From Plesiocystis pacifica SIR-1 (GTDB taxonomy: Bacteria; Myxococcota_A; Polyangia; Nannocystales; Nannocystaceae): a stretch of DNA of 64,000 nucleotides. A program made the translations under genes and the position numbers. Positions 24,306 through 32,017 of this stretch are shown in pieces. The notes beneath the pieces were generated by a model. That model was not told where the DNA came from. It worked only from the letters and a program-made list of their open reading frames with translations, and did not search any database. Position 1 is the first letter of the stretch, and every line of letters begins with the position of its first letter. Where the stretch lies: NCBI RefSeq assembly GCF_000170895.1, contig NZ_ABCS01000006.1:114488-178487 (forward strand), given 5' to 3'.

Positions 24306-26196
24306 TGTCGTCCTCCTCTTCAGCGGCGGCCTCGCCGACGGCCCCCTCGGCTTCGTCGCTCTGCTCCTCGACGGCGCCCTCCATGGCCGTGTTGCCCGTG
24401 TAGCAGTTGTGGTCGAGGGTCATCTCGAAGGTGTTGCGGTCGTTGCGGTCCCGGACCACGCCCTTGGTGATCTCGTCGATGCAGGCGATGCGCTCGAGCT
24501 TGACCGCGAGGCGGTCTTGGGTGGTCGAGCGCGTCGCGGACACGTTCATCTCGACCTTGAGCTCGCGGATCTCGATGCTCGTGACGACCAGGTCGTCGTC
24601 GGGGAGCACGCCCGCGTTGATGTCGGTGACCGGCGCGAGGGCGAAGCCTTCGCCCTCCTCGCCCGCGGGGGGCTCCCCGGCAGGCGGCGCGGCCCCGGTC
24701 GGGTCGACGCCGGGGATCAGCGGCTGGCCGTCGGGGCCCATGGGCACGGGCTGGCCGTCGGGGCCCATGATCGCCGGGAGGCCGTCGGGGCCCACGCCCG
24801 TGGTGTAGCCCGGCGGCAGCGGCAGGGCCTCGGGGGCCTGACGCCCGCCCTCGGGCGCGGTGTGCTTGGTCAGCAGCTCGAGCACCTCGAGGGCGCCGCG
24901 CTCGGGGATCTGGCTGCGCATGTCCCCGCCGTCGACGGAGGCGAGCTTGGCCCGGACCAGGTCGGAGCTGCCGTAGGCCGTGCCGAACACGTCGGCGGTC
25001 TCGGCCTCGAGCTCCGCGGCGTAGGCGTCCCGCTCGCGCTCGGCCGCCCGCACCTTGACCAGGCTGTCGGCGAAGGCGAAGGCCAAGATGGCCACGCCCA
25101 GCGCGGCGAGGGTCGGGACCTGCTTTTGCAGCCACTGCCCGTCCCCGGCCCCGCCGTCAAAGGCGTCGTGGAGCTGAATCAGCGGGCGCCGGCCCGTGGC
25201 CACGGCCGCCCCGAGGGCGACGAGGGCCCCCCCCCACTCGCGGCCCTGGACCCCGCGCAGCGCCCCGCCTTCGGCGGGCGCGACCGGCCCGACCTGCAGG
25301 CCGAGCTCGCGGCCGACCCACGGCCCGAGCCCGCGCAGGCGCGAGGCCCCGCCGGCGAGCTGAATCTCCACGATCTGGCAGCCCAGCTCGGCGCGCAGCC
25401 ACTGGCGGGTGTGCTCGAGCTCCCGCAGCAGGGGCTGGAGGGCGCGGCGCACCGCGGGGTCGTCGACGTTGCCCTGCTCGGCGAGGGTCCGCTCGGCCGT
25501 CTGCGCGTCGACGCGCCAGGCCTTCTTGAGCTCGCGGACCAGCTGCCGAGTGCCGCGGCGCAGGGTCCGGGCGCCCACGGGGCCGGTCTTGGCCAGGGCG
25601 ACGACGTCCGTGCTCTTGTAGCCGATGTCGACGATCAGCCGCACCGGCTCGCCCGGGTCCGTCGAGCCCGGGGGCAGCTCCGGCGCCGGCAGGGTCGAGA
25701 GGGCCTGGGCCAGCGCCAGCGCGCTGGTGGTCACGAGCTTGAGGTTGAGCTTGGCGAGCTCGAAGCGCGCCGTGACGTGCTGGATGGTGGTCCGCTTGGC
25801 CGCGACGACCAGGGCCCGACCCTGCCCGTCGCCGCGCTTGATGGTCAGGTGATCGACGGCGAGCTCTTCGATGGGCAGCGGGAACTGGCCGTCCGCCTCG
25901 AAGGTCACCGCCTGGGCGATCTGCCGCGGGTCCTCGAAGGGGAAGGTCAGCACGCGGTAGCTGCCCGAGCCGCCCGGCAGGCACACGCCCGTGGGCAGGC
26001 CCGCGAGGCCGCGCTCTTCGATCATTTTCAGCGCCGTGTCGATCGCCGGGTCCGTGGGATCTCCACCCTCCCCCGGCGTGCCCGACACGCTCTTTTCCCA
26101 CACGTGCATCACCTGGGCTCCGCGGAACCCCGAGGTGATGACCGCGATCTTGACCCGGCGATTGCCGAGGTCGACTCCGACGAACTTCTGGGCCAT
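24292..26196 (-). CDS. gspL: Type II secretion protein GspL (actin-like ATPase-fold platform protein)
   Basis: A 634-residue inner-membrane platform protein. The cytoplasmic part is an actin-like PilM/GspL domain starting MAQKFVGVDLGNRRVKIAV and including VDIGYKSTDVVAL and IQLAGGASRLRGLG. It would bind the ATPase GspE. A membrane helix follows at about residues 350-372 (LAALGVAILAFAFADSL), then a periplasmic part. The periplasmic region contains three tandem nine-residue GPDG(L/Q)P units and Pro/Gly-rich sequence before a small ferredoxin-like domain near DDLVVTSIEIRELKVEMNV. The C-terminal 40 residues are acidic. It is about 200 residues longer than typical GspL. Confidence 0.9.
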   Translation of the reverse strand: MAQKFVGVDLGNRRVKIAVITSGFRGAQVMHVWEKSVSGTPGEGGDPTDPAIDTALKMIEERGLAGLPTGVCLPGGSGSYRVLTFPFEDPRQIAQAVTFEADGQFPLPIEELAVDHLTIKRGDGQGRALVVAAKRTTIQHVTARFELAKLNLKLVTTSALALAQALSTLPAPELPPGSTDPGEPVRLIVDIGYKSTDVVALAKTGPVGARTLRRGTRQLVRELKKAWRVDAQTAERTLAEQGNVDDPAVRRALQPLLRELEHTRQWLRAELGCQIVEIQLAGGASRLRGLGPWVGRELGLQVGPVAPAEGGALRGVQGREWGGALVALGAAVATGRRPLIQLHDAFDGGAGDGQWLQKQVPTLAALGVAILAFAFADSLVKVRAAERERDAYAAELEAETADVFGTAYGSSDLVRAKLASVDGGDMRSQIPERGALEVLELLTKHTAPEGGRQAPEALPLPPGYTTGVGPDGLPAIMGPDGQPVPMGPDGQPLIPGVDPTGAAPPAGEPPAGEEGEGFALAPVTDINAGVLPDDDLVVTSIEIRELKVEMNVSATRSTTQDRLAVKLERIACIDEITKGVVRDRNDRNTFEMTLDHNCYTGNTAMEGAVEEQSDEAEGAVGEAAAEEEDDNGEG

Positions 26197-26208
26197 GGGC
26201 TCTCGGTC

Positions 26209-27636
26209 TCAGTCTTCCCGGTAGTACAGCCACGCGCCCTTGCCCTGGCTCTGGCTGCGCGCGTACTGGATGTCGTAGACCGCCGTGACGCGCTTGTTGA
26301 CGCTGCCGACGGTGGTGATGATTTCGAGGCGATAGATGCGCTCGGGGGTGACGGTGGCGACGTCCTTGAGGCCGCCCCAGGTCGCCCCGTCTCGCTCGCC
26401 GCCGTTGACCCGGACATCCATGCCGTCGGGCACCTTGGGCACGTTGGCGAGGTTGTCCGAGTCGCCGTCCTCGCCGAACAAGGTCAGCGGGTTGACGAAA
26501 TTGTCGGGGTTATCGACGAGCTTCTTGACGTCGTCGAGCTTGGTGAACAGGTTGAACTCCCGGCTCTCGACCACGAAGTTGGCCAGCGGCATGGTCATGG
26601 TCAGGAAGTTCTCGCCCTCGGTCTTCCAGCGATCCTTGCCGGACACGGCGTGGCGCAGGACCAGCGCGACCTGCTCGGGGCTGGCGAAGTTGAGGTTGAC
26701 CTTGCAGCCGCCGTAGACCGTCAGCTCGTGGGCGAAGGCGGCCATCCAGTCGTCGTCGATGCCGGCGACCAGGTGCAGCTCCTGGACCGAGTCCAGCCGG
26801 GCGTTGCGGGCCTGGTAGGGGTCGTAGAGCTCGGTGTAGCGGTAGCGCTCGTCCTGGGACGAGTTGGCCAGGCGGTAGGTGCTGAACTTGCCGCGGTCCG
26901 GATCGATGTAGTCGACCATCGCCCGGAGCACGTCGTAGCGCAGGTAGCGGTTGCCGTCGCTCTTCTCCTCGTCGAACAGAGGGTCGTAGAGCTTGGGCAT
27001 CTGCAGGGCCTCGAGGGTCTCGTAGGTCCGCGCCTGGGGCCGGTTCTTGTCGCTGTCGCCGTCCTTTTCCATGGCGAGGCAGTTGACGTTGATCTTGCCG
27101 CTCTCGGCCTCGAGCCGGACCTCGAAGCTGCCGCCGCCCTCGAGGGCGAGCTCGTTGAGCGAGCTCGTGTCGAGGCCGACCAGCGCGCCCAGGCCCTCGG
27201 CCCCGTCCTCGGTCCCGAACACCGACATCAGGTAGGGCGCGAGCATGGTGATGTCCATGGCGCCGACCATGTCGCGGAACTGCTTTTGGTTGAACACCAT
27301 GCGCTGCAGCTCGAACATCAGCACCGACAGCTGCATCGCGCCGCGCTGGATGGCCCGCGCCTGGACCTCGGCGCCGTGGTTGACGGCGCTCTGCCAGTCG
27401 ACCCGGGCCTTGTAGTTGAAGGTCGCCGTGAACGGGAACAGGATCGCCAGGGCGATCAGGACCATGAGGATGGCGATGCCCTGCTGGTTCTCGCGGCCCC
27501 GACCCAGGCGCGGCTCGTCCGCGTCGTCCTCGTCGTCCTCGTCGTCCTCGAGCACCTCCTCGAGCGACGCGTCCAGCTCGGTCGCGTCCAGCTCCTGCGC
27601 CTCGCCCTCGTCGTGCTGCGTGTCGATCTTGGCCAT
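26209..27636 (-). CDS. gspK: Type II secretion minor pseudopilin GspK
   Basis: A 475-residue minor pseudopilin. The prepilin cleavage site is NQQG/IAILMVLIAL at residue 53/54. As usual in GspK, the glutamate normally found at position +5 is absent. It is preceded by an unusually long, strongly acidic leader of 53 residues (many Asp/Glu). The large periplasmic domain has the GspK-specific pattern: INVNCLAMEKDGD, RAMVDYIDPDRGKFST and LHLVAGIDDDWMAAF. GspK caps the pseudopilus tip with GspI and GspJ. It begins two bases after gspJ. Confidence 0.92.
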   Translation of the reverse strand: MAKIDTQHDEGEAQELDATELDASLEEVLEDDEDDEDDADEPRLGRGRENQQGIAILMVLIALAILFPFTATFNYKARVDWQSAVNHGAEVQARAIQRGAMQLSVLMFELQRMVFNQKQFRDMVGAMDITMLAPYLMSVFGTEDGAEGLGALVGLDTSSLNELALEGGGSFEVRLEAESGKINVNCLAMEKDGDSDKNRPQARTYETLEALQMPKLYDPLFDEEKSDGNRYLRYDVLRAMVDYIDPDRGKFSTYRLANSSQDERYRYTELYDPYQARNARLDSVQELHLVAGIDDDWMAAFAHELTVYGGCKVNLNFASPEQVALVLRHAVSGKDRWKTEGENFLTMTMPLANFVVESREFNLFTKLDDVKKLVDNPDNFVNPLTLFGEDGDSDNLANVPKVPDGMDVRVNGGERDGATWGGLKDVATVTPERIYRLEIITTVGSVNKRVTAVYDIQYARSQSQGKGAWLYYRED

Positions 27637-27638
27637 GC

Positions 27639-28337
27639 TCACTTCTCCAGATCGATCTTCTCTTGCATGATGATCACGGCCTGGGTGACGAAGTACTCCG
27701 TCTCCTCGGTCTGCTCGTTGCGGACGCCGAGCTTGATCTCGATGCGCGGGGGCATGCGGTCGGGCTGTTCGTCGTTGGAGGTGGTCCGCCACTCGTCGCG
27801 CCAGTCCTGATCGGCGGGATCCCAGTAGCGGAACTCGAGGCTCTCGACGTCCTCGCACAGCACGTAGGCCGGGGCGTAGCGGCGCAGGTCCTCGGGCAGG
27901 TCGCCGGTCAGGCGAGTGGTCTCGCGGCGGTAGAGGTGGGTGCGCGAGGAGTCGTCCTCGTCGGGGCCCAGGAAGTACTGGATCACCGTCTGGTCGCTCT
28001 CGTTGGAGTCGCGACGGATGCGCAGGTGGGCGAAGCTCGAGAAGGTCAGGCTGTCCCCGTCGGCGCTGCCGCGGCCCTCGAACAGGGTGAAGTGCCGGGT
28101 CTCCTCCTGGGGCCGGTTGAAGGACAGGTAGGCCATGGACACCTCGGAGCTCATCCGGTCCATGGTGTTGCGGATCATCGCGTAGCGATCCTGGATCTTC
28201 TCGGTCTCCTCCATGGCGCGCACGGTGGAGCTGAAGCTGCTCCAAACCGAGACCATCATCATGGTCACGATCGCCATGGCCACGAGGACCTCGATCAGGG
28301 TCATGCCGCGTCGGTCGGTCTGACGAGCAGCCATCAT
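27639..28337 (-). CDS. gspJ: Type II secretion minor pseudopilin GspJ
   Basis: A 232-residue minor pseudopilin. The start ATG at 28337 overlaps the gspI stop in ATGA fashion; the longer open frame upstream is a shadow of gspI. The leader MMAARQTDRRG is followed by the cleavage site and the classic helix MTLIEVLVAMAIVTMMMVS, with Glu at +5. The C-terminal domain, with RNTMDRMSSEVSMAYLS and EFRYWDPADQDWRDEW, matches GspJ. It forms the pseudopilus tip complex with GspI and GspK. Confidence 0.93.
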   Translation of the reverse strand: MMAARQTDRRGMTLIEVLVAMAIVTMMMVSVWSSFSSTVRAMEETEKIQDRYAMIRNTMDRMSSEVSMAYLSFNRPQEETRHFTLFEGRGSADGDSLTFSSFAHLRIRRDSNESDQTVIQYFLGPDEDDSSRTHLYRRETTRLTGDLPEDLRRYAPAYVLCEDVESLEFRYWDPADQDWRDEWRTTSNDEQPDRMPPRIEIKLGVRNEQTEETEYFVTQAVIIMQEKIDLEK

Positions 28338-29224
28338 CCGCCCCCCAGGTTCTGGGTGCCGGGGCTCCCCTGCAAGCGCTGGTTGACCCGCGGGCCGCTG
28401 CCCGAGCTCCCGCTGCCGCCGCCCCGGGACGAGGGATCGGTCGGGTCCTCGGAGCCCGAGTTGTCGTCCTCTTCGGTGAACTCGCCGCCCGCCCCAGGCA
28501 GCTGCAAGAGCGCCGCGGGGTCGGTCCAGAAGGTCTGGAGCACGAACTCGTGCTCGAGCTTGCCCTGCTTCCACTTGACGGTGCAGTCGACCTTGCGGAT
28601 GGAGTTCTCGATCGCCGCCTTGACGATGGGCCAGACCATGCCGAGGGCGCCGAAGGCCTGGTCGCCCGCGTCGACGACGTTGTCGTCGGAAGAGCCGGAC
28701 ACCTCGTCGGCGCCCTCCTTGGCCTCGAGCAGCTGGTTGTACTCGGGCAGCTCGATGAAGTGCACCGTGCACACCCAGTCCATGTCCGGGTAGCCCTGGT
28801 CGGAGAAGTCGCCCTCGAACTCCTGGTCCGAGCTGACCCAGCCCTCTTGGCGGTGCTCGAACTCGAGGTTGACGATGACGTTCTCGGCGAGCAGCGCCGC
28901 CGCGGTGATGTCCCGGGCGTAGCGCGTGGCCTGCATGCTGTTGAGCTGCGAGGCGAGCATCGAGGTCATGACCACGGCGAGGATGGCCACGGCGATGAGC
29001 ACCTCGAGCAGGGTGAAGCCGGTCTGATCTGCGGCCTTGGCCTTGCCCTTGTTCGAGCGCTCCTTGCCCTGCTTGGATTTCTTCTTACCGGCCTTGGACG
29101 GCCCACCGGCGCCGGGGCCCAGGAACACCCCCGAGCGGCGCACGGGCACGCCGAGGTGCCGCGGGTGGCGGGGCTTGGTCCGCGGGGACCGAGGGCTTCG
29201 AGACGTCTGCGTCGCGTCGGCCAT
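28334..29224 (-). CDS. gspI: Type II secretion minor pseudopilin GspI with long basic leader
   Basis: A 296-residue minor pseudopilin. The cleavage site is DQTG/FTLLEVLIAVAILAV at residue 69/70, with Glu at +5. The 69-residue leader is far longer than the usual 6-10 residues and very basic (repeated Lys, Arg and Pro). The ATG at 29224 shares its A with the gspH stop (TGATG), which supports the long form. The globular domain has ITAAALLAENVIVNLE as in other GspI proteins. The C-terminus carries an extra Gly/Ser/Asp-rich tail. It overlaps gspJ by four bases. Confidence 0.9.
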   Translation of the reverse strand: MADATQTSRSPRSPRTKPRHPRHLGVPVRRSGVFLGPGAGGPSKAGKKKSKQGKERSNKGKAKAADQTGFTLLEVLIAVAILAVVMTSMLASQLNSMQATRYARDITAAALLAENVIVNLEFEHRQEGWVSSDQEFEGDFSDQGYPDMDWVCTVHFIELPEYNQLLEAKEGADEVSGSSDDNVVDAGDQAFGALGMVWPIVKAAIENSIRKVDCTVKWKQGKLEHEFVLQTFWTDPAALLQLPGAGGEFTEEDDNSGSEDPTDPSSRGGGSGSSGSGPRVNQRLQGSPGTQNLGGG

Positions 29225-30099
29225 CAGAAGCTCCTCCGCTCCTTCTTGTTGCCCTGGTCGTCCTCCTCGTCGCCGACCAGATCGGGCAGCTCGAGGGCGA
29301 TGAGCTCGGACTCCACGGTGACCTTGCCGGTCAGCGGCTGGACGATGATCGTGTAGACGACGTCCTCTTCGCCGACGAGGCGCTGGCGCAGCTTGGGCCG
29401 ACCCTTGAGCTGAATGTGGGCGTGCTGGGTCTGGCCGCGGGGGAAGAAGTAGAGGTCGGCCTCGCCCTCGGTGATCGGCTCGGGGTCCGAGTCGGTCTGG
29501 ACGCTGATGATCTCCACGCCCTCGGGGAAGATCAGGGGCTCGGCCAGCTCGCCCAGGGTGCCGTCGGACTCGAAGGAGTCGAACAGGGGCTTGCGCGCCC
29601 GCGGGACCTCCTTCTTGGAGACCGCGTAGGGGTCGAGGGGATCGCCGCCGCCTTGCTGGTCGAGGTAGGCCGAGGCGATCGAGCTGTAGTAGGCCTCGGC
29701 GGCCTGCTTGTCGCGCTCGTCCTGGTCCTCGAGGTCCCGCTCGTCGCGCTTGAACAGCGCGCCGTCGAGGTCCGTGGACGGCAGGTACATCGCGTCGTCA
29801 GCCCGCTGGATCTGGAAGCTGCGCTTTTCGAAGTCGATGTGCAGCCGGTAGTAGGCCCCCGTGAACCGGGCGCGGTCGTAGCAAAAGCGGATCGTCGAGG
29901 CGAGCTGGTTGGTCCCGCGGACGACCTCGGCCTGCGCCGCCGCGCCCATGCTCACCGTCGCGCTCCACATGATGAGCACGATGATGAACAAGACGACGAG
30001 GATCTCGATGAGCGTCAGCCCGCGCGAGCGCCCGCGCCGATCCGCCGACGCGCGCGCGCTGGCGAGAAGGGGATGACGGCGGAGGCGGGGCACGGACAT
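29224..30099 (-). CDS. gspH: Type II secretion minor pseudopilin GspH
   Basis: A 291-residue pseudopilin. A 27-residue basic leader ends in RSRG, followed by LTLIEILVVLFIIVLIMW with Glu at +5. The C-terminal domain contains the GspH/FimT phrase ASTIRFCYDRARFTGAYYRLHID, and then an extended polar insertion (about 110-190) rich in Asp, Glu and Lys. GspH links the tip complex to the GspG shaft. It starts 40 bases after gspG and overlaps gspI by one base. Confidence 0.92.
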   Translation of the reverse strand: MSVPRLRRHPLLASARASADRRGRSRGLTLIEILVVLFIIVLIMWSATVSMGAAAQAEVVRGTNQLASTIRFCYDRARFTGAYYRLHIDFEKRSFQIQRADDAMYLPSTDLDGALFKRDERDLEDQDERDKQAAEAYYSSIASAYLDQQGGGDPLDPYAVSKKEVPRARKPLFDSFESDGTLGELAEPLIFPEGVEIISVQTDSDPEPITEGEADLYFFPRGQTQHAHIQLKGRPKLRQRLVGEEDVVYTIIVQPLTGKVTVESELIALELPDLVGDEEDDQGNKKERRSF

Positions 30100-30139
30100 G
30101 ACGCGGCTCGATTCAGTCTGGATTCAGAGGCGGCGCGGC

Positions 30140-30565
30140 CTACTCCTCGGCCTGCTCCGTCTCCCACGACACGACGTCGTCCTCGTTGCCCTCTTGCTGA
30201 TCCTCGCCCGCCGAGAAGATGTCGACGGAGCCGTGCTCACCGGGGCACTTGATGGTGTACTCGCCGCCCCAGGGGTCCTTGGTCACCTTCTTGATGATCC
30301 CGGCGGCCTTGAGGTCCTGCACGCTCTTGGGGCACTTGTTCTTTTGGATCTGGTACATCTCGACGCTCGTCTCGAGGTTGGAGATGTCCTTTTGCGCGGT
30401 CTTGACCTTGGCGTCGCCCAGGGCGTTGGACGCGACGACGGCCACGCCGCCCATGATCAGGCCGATGATCGCGAGCACGACCAGGATCTCGATGAGGGTC
30501 ATGCCGCGGGTGCCGCGAGCGGCGGCGCCACGGGTCAGCTTCTTTTGCATCTGCTCGGTGCTCAT
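30140..30565 (-). CDS. gspG: Major pseudopilin GspG
   Basis: A 141-residue major pseudopilin. The 21-residue leader ends in GTRG, followed by MTLIEILVVLAIIGLIMGG with Glu at +5. The globular part has the GspG features: AQKDISNLETSVEMYQIQKNKCPKS, the DPWGGEYTIKCPG loop, and the final FSAGEDQQEGNEDDV segment that normally holds the calcium-binding Asp/Glu residues. It polymerises into the pseudopilus. A 176-base gap separates it from gspF, long enough for its own promoter. Confidence 0.95.
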   Translation of the reverse strand: MSTEQMQKKLTRGAAARGTRGMTLIEILVVLAIIGLIMGGVAVVASNALGDAKVKTAQKDISNLETSVEMYQIQKNKCPKSVQDLKAAGIIKKVTKDPWGGEYTIKCPGEHGSVDIFSAGEDQQEGNEDDVVSWETEQAEE

Positions 30566-30610
30566 GTGGGTGTCCTTGACTGATGAAAGGGTGTCTCGGG
30601 GCGGGCGAGG

Positions 30611-30627
30611 TGCAACGCCCGGCTCAA
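30611..30627 (-). promoter_or_regulatory. Weak sigma-54-like promoter before gspG
   Basis: On the minus strand the sequence TTGAGCCGGGCGTTGCA has a good -12 element (TTGCA) and correct spacing, but the -24 element reads TGAGCC instead of TGGCAC, so the nearly invariant GG is GA. It lies about 46 bases before the gspG start in the longest gap of the operon. The operon begins with a sigma-54 activator gene, which is why I looked. Confidence 0.25.
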
Positions 30628-30741
30628 AAGTTGGGTTGGCTGGATTGACGAAGTGGCGCGGCTGCGGCGGCCAAATTGTCGGAATGTCTGGAGGGGGCGC
30701 TCGAAGGGGCGAGAAAACGGAGCGGAGGGTTGGTTTGGGGC

Positions 30742-32010
30742 TCACTGAGCGCCCATCTCGTTCATCTGCAAGATCGGTGTCATGATCGCGAACACGATGA
30801 AGCCGACGGTGCCGCCCATGAGCACGATCATCAGGGGCTCGAGCACCGAGGTCGCGCGGGTGATGGCAGACGAGGCCTCGCGGTCGTAGGCGTCGGCCAG
30901 GTCGGTGAGCATCTGCTCGAGCTGGCCGGAGCGCTCGCCGACGGCGATCATGTGGGTGACCAGGGGCGGGAACTGCCCGCTGCGCTTGAGCGACGGGGCG
31001 ATGCCGGCGCCCTCGCGGATCTCGTCGCGGGCCTCGCTGAGCACCTTCTCGAGGATCACGTTGCCCAGCAGGCTGCGCACGATGTCGAGGGCCTGGAGGA
31101 GCTGGACCCCCGACGCCAGCATGGTCGAGAGCGTCCGGGCGAAGCGGGCGATGGCGATCTTGCGCGCCAAGGTCCCGATGATCGGGGTGCGCAGGATGAT
31201 CGCGTCGGTGGTCCGGCGGCCCTTGGGCGAGTCGCGGTAGGCCTTGAAGGCGTAGATGATGCCGAAGGTGGCGCCGAACACGAGCCACCAGTAGCCGACC
31301 AGGAAGTCCGAGAAGCCGATCAGCGTGCGGGTGGTGAAGGGCAGCTCGGCCCCCTGGCCCGCGAAGATCTCCGAGATGCTCGGGACGACCTTGACCATCA
31401 ACAGGGTCACCACGCCGACGCCGACCAAGGCCATGGCCACGGGGTAGAACATCGCCGTGGTCACCTTGGAGCGCAGCTCCTCTTGCTGGTCCATGAAGTC
31501 CGCGATGCGGATCAGCACGGTCTCCAGCGAGCCCGAGGCCTCACCGGCGCGGACCATGTTGATGTAGAGCTTGGTGAACACCTTGGGGTGCGAGGCCATG
31601 GCGTCGGCCAGCGAGGAGCCCTCGTTGACCTTGCTGCCGATGTCCGAGAGCACGTTCTTGAAGCGCGGGCTCTCGACCTGGTCGGTCAGCGCGACCAGGG
31701 CCTCGGGCAAGGTCACGCCCGCGCACAGCAGGGTGCTCATGAGCCGGGTGACGCCGGAGACGTCCTTGGGCCGGATGCGGTCGAAGAGCTGGCCCAGATC
31801 GACCTCGCGGCTGCCCACGCCGCCCCCGCCCCGGACGTTGCTGGTGGCGTTGGAGCTGACGGCCGAGCCCGAGGCGGTCTCGGTCACCGCCGTCAGGTAC
31901 ACGCCCTTGCGCTTGAGCGAGCCCTTGAGGGCGCCGACGCTCTCCGCAGTCTCGATGCCCTTGACGGTCTTTCCGCTGGCGTTGAGTCCCGTATAGGCGT
32001 AGGCGGGCAT
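30742..32010 (-). CDS. gspF: Type II secretion inner-membrane protein GspF
   Basis: A 422-residue polytopic protein of the PilC/GspF family. It begins MPAYAYTGLNASGKTVKG and contains two copies of the GspF domain, each with the characteristic helix bundle (ARLMSTLLCAGVTLPEAL-like; IARFARTLSTMLASGVQLLQAL). There are three membrane helices, near residues 180-215, 230-255 and at the C-terminus. The linker after residue 45 is Ser/Gly-rich. It forms the platform with GspC, GspL and GspM and couples to GspE. It starts seven bases after gspE. Confidence 0.95.
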   Translation of the reverse strand: MPAYAYTGLNASGKTVKGIETAESVGALKGSLKRKGVYLTAVTETASGSAVSSNATSNVRGGGGVGSREVDLGQLFDRIRPKDVSGVTRLMSTLLCAGVTLPEALVALTDQVESPRFKNVLSDIGSKVNEGSSLADAMASHPKVFTKLYINMVRAGEASGSLETVLIRIADFMDQQEELRSKVTTAMFYPVAMALVGVGVVTLLMVKVVPSISEIFAGQGAELPFTTRTLIGFSDFLVGYWWLVFGATFGIIYAFKAYRDSPKGRRTTDAIILRTPIIGTLARKIAIARFARTLSTMLASGVQLLQALDIVRSLLGNVILEKVLSEARDEIREGAGIAPSLKRSGQFPPLVTHMIAVGERSGQLEQMLTDLADAYDREASSAITRATSVLEPLMIVLMGGTVGFIVFAIMTPILQMNEMGAQ

Positions 32011-32017
32011 GGCTTCT

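Noticed and set aside
24139..27810. A 1223-residue plus-strand open frame opposite gspK-gspL-gspM
   Set aside because: Same shadow effect; the minus-strand genes have unmistakable T2SS motifs and tight coupling.
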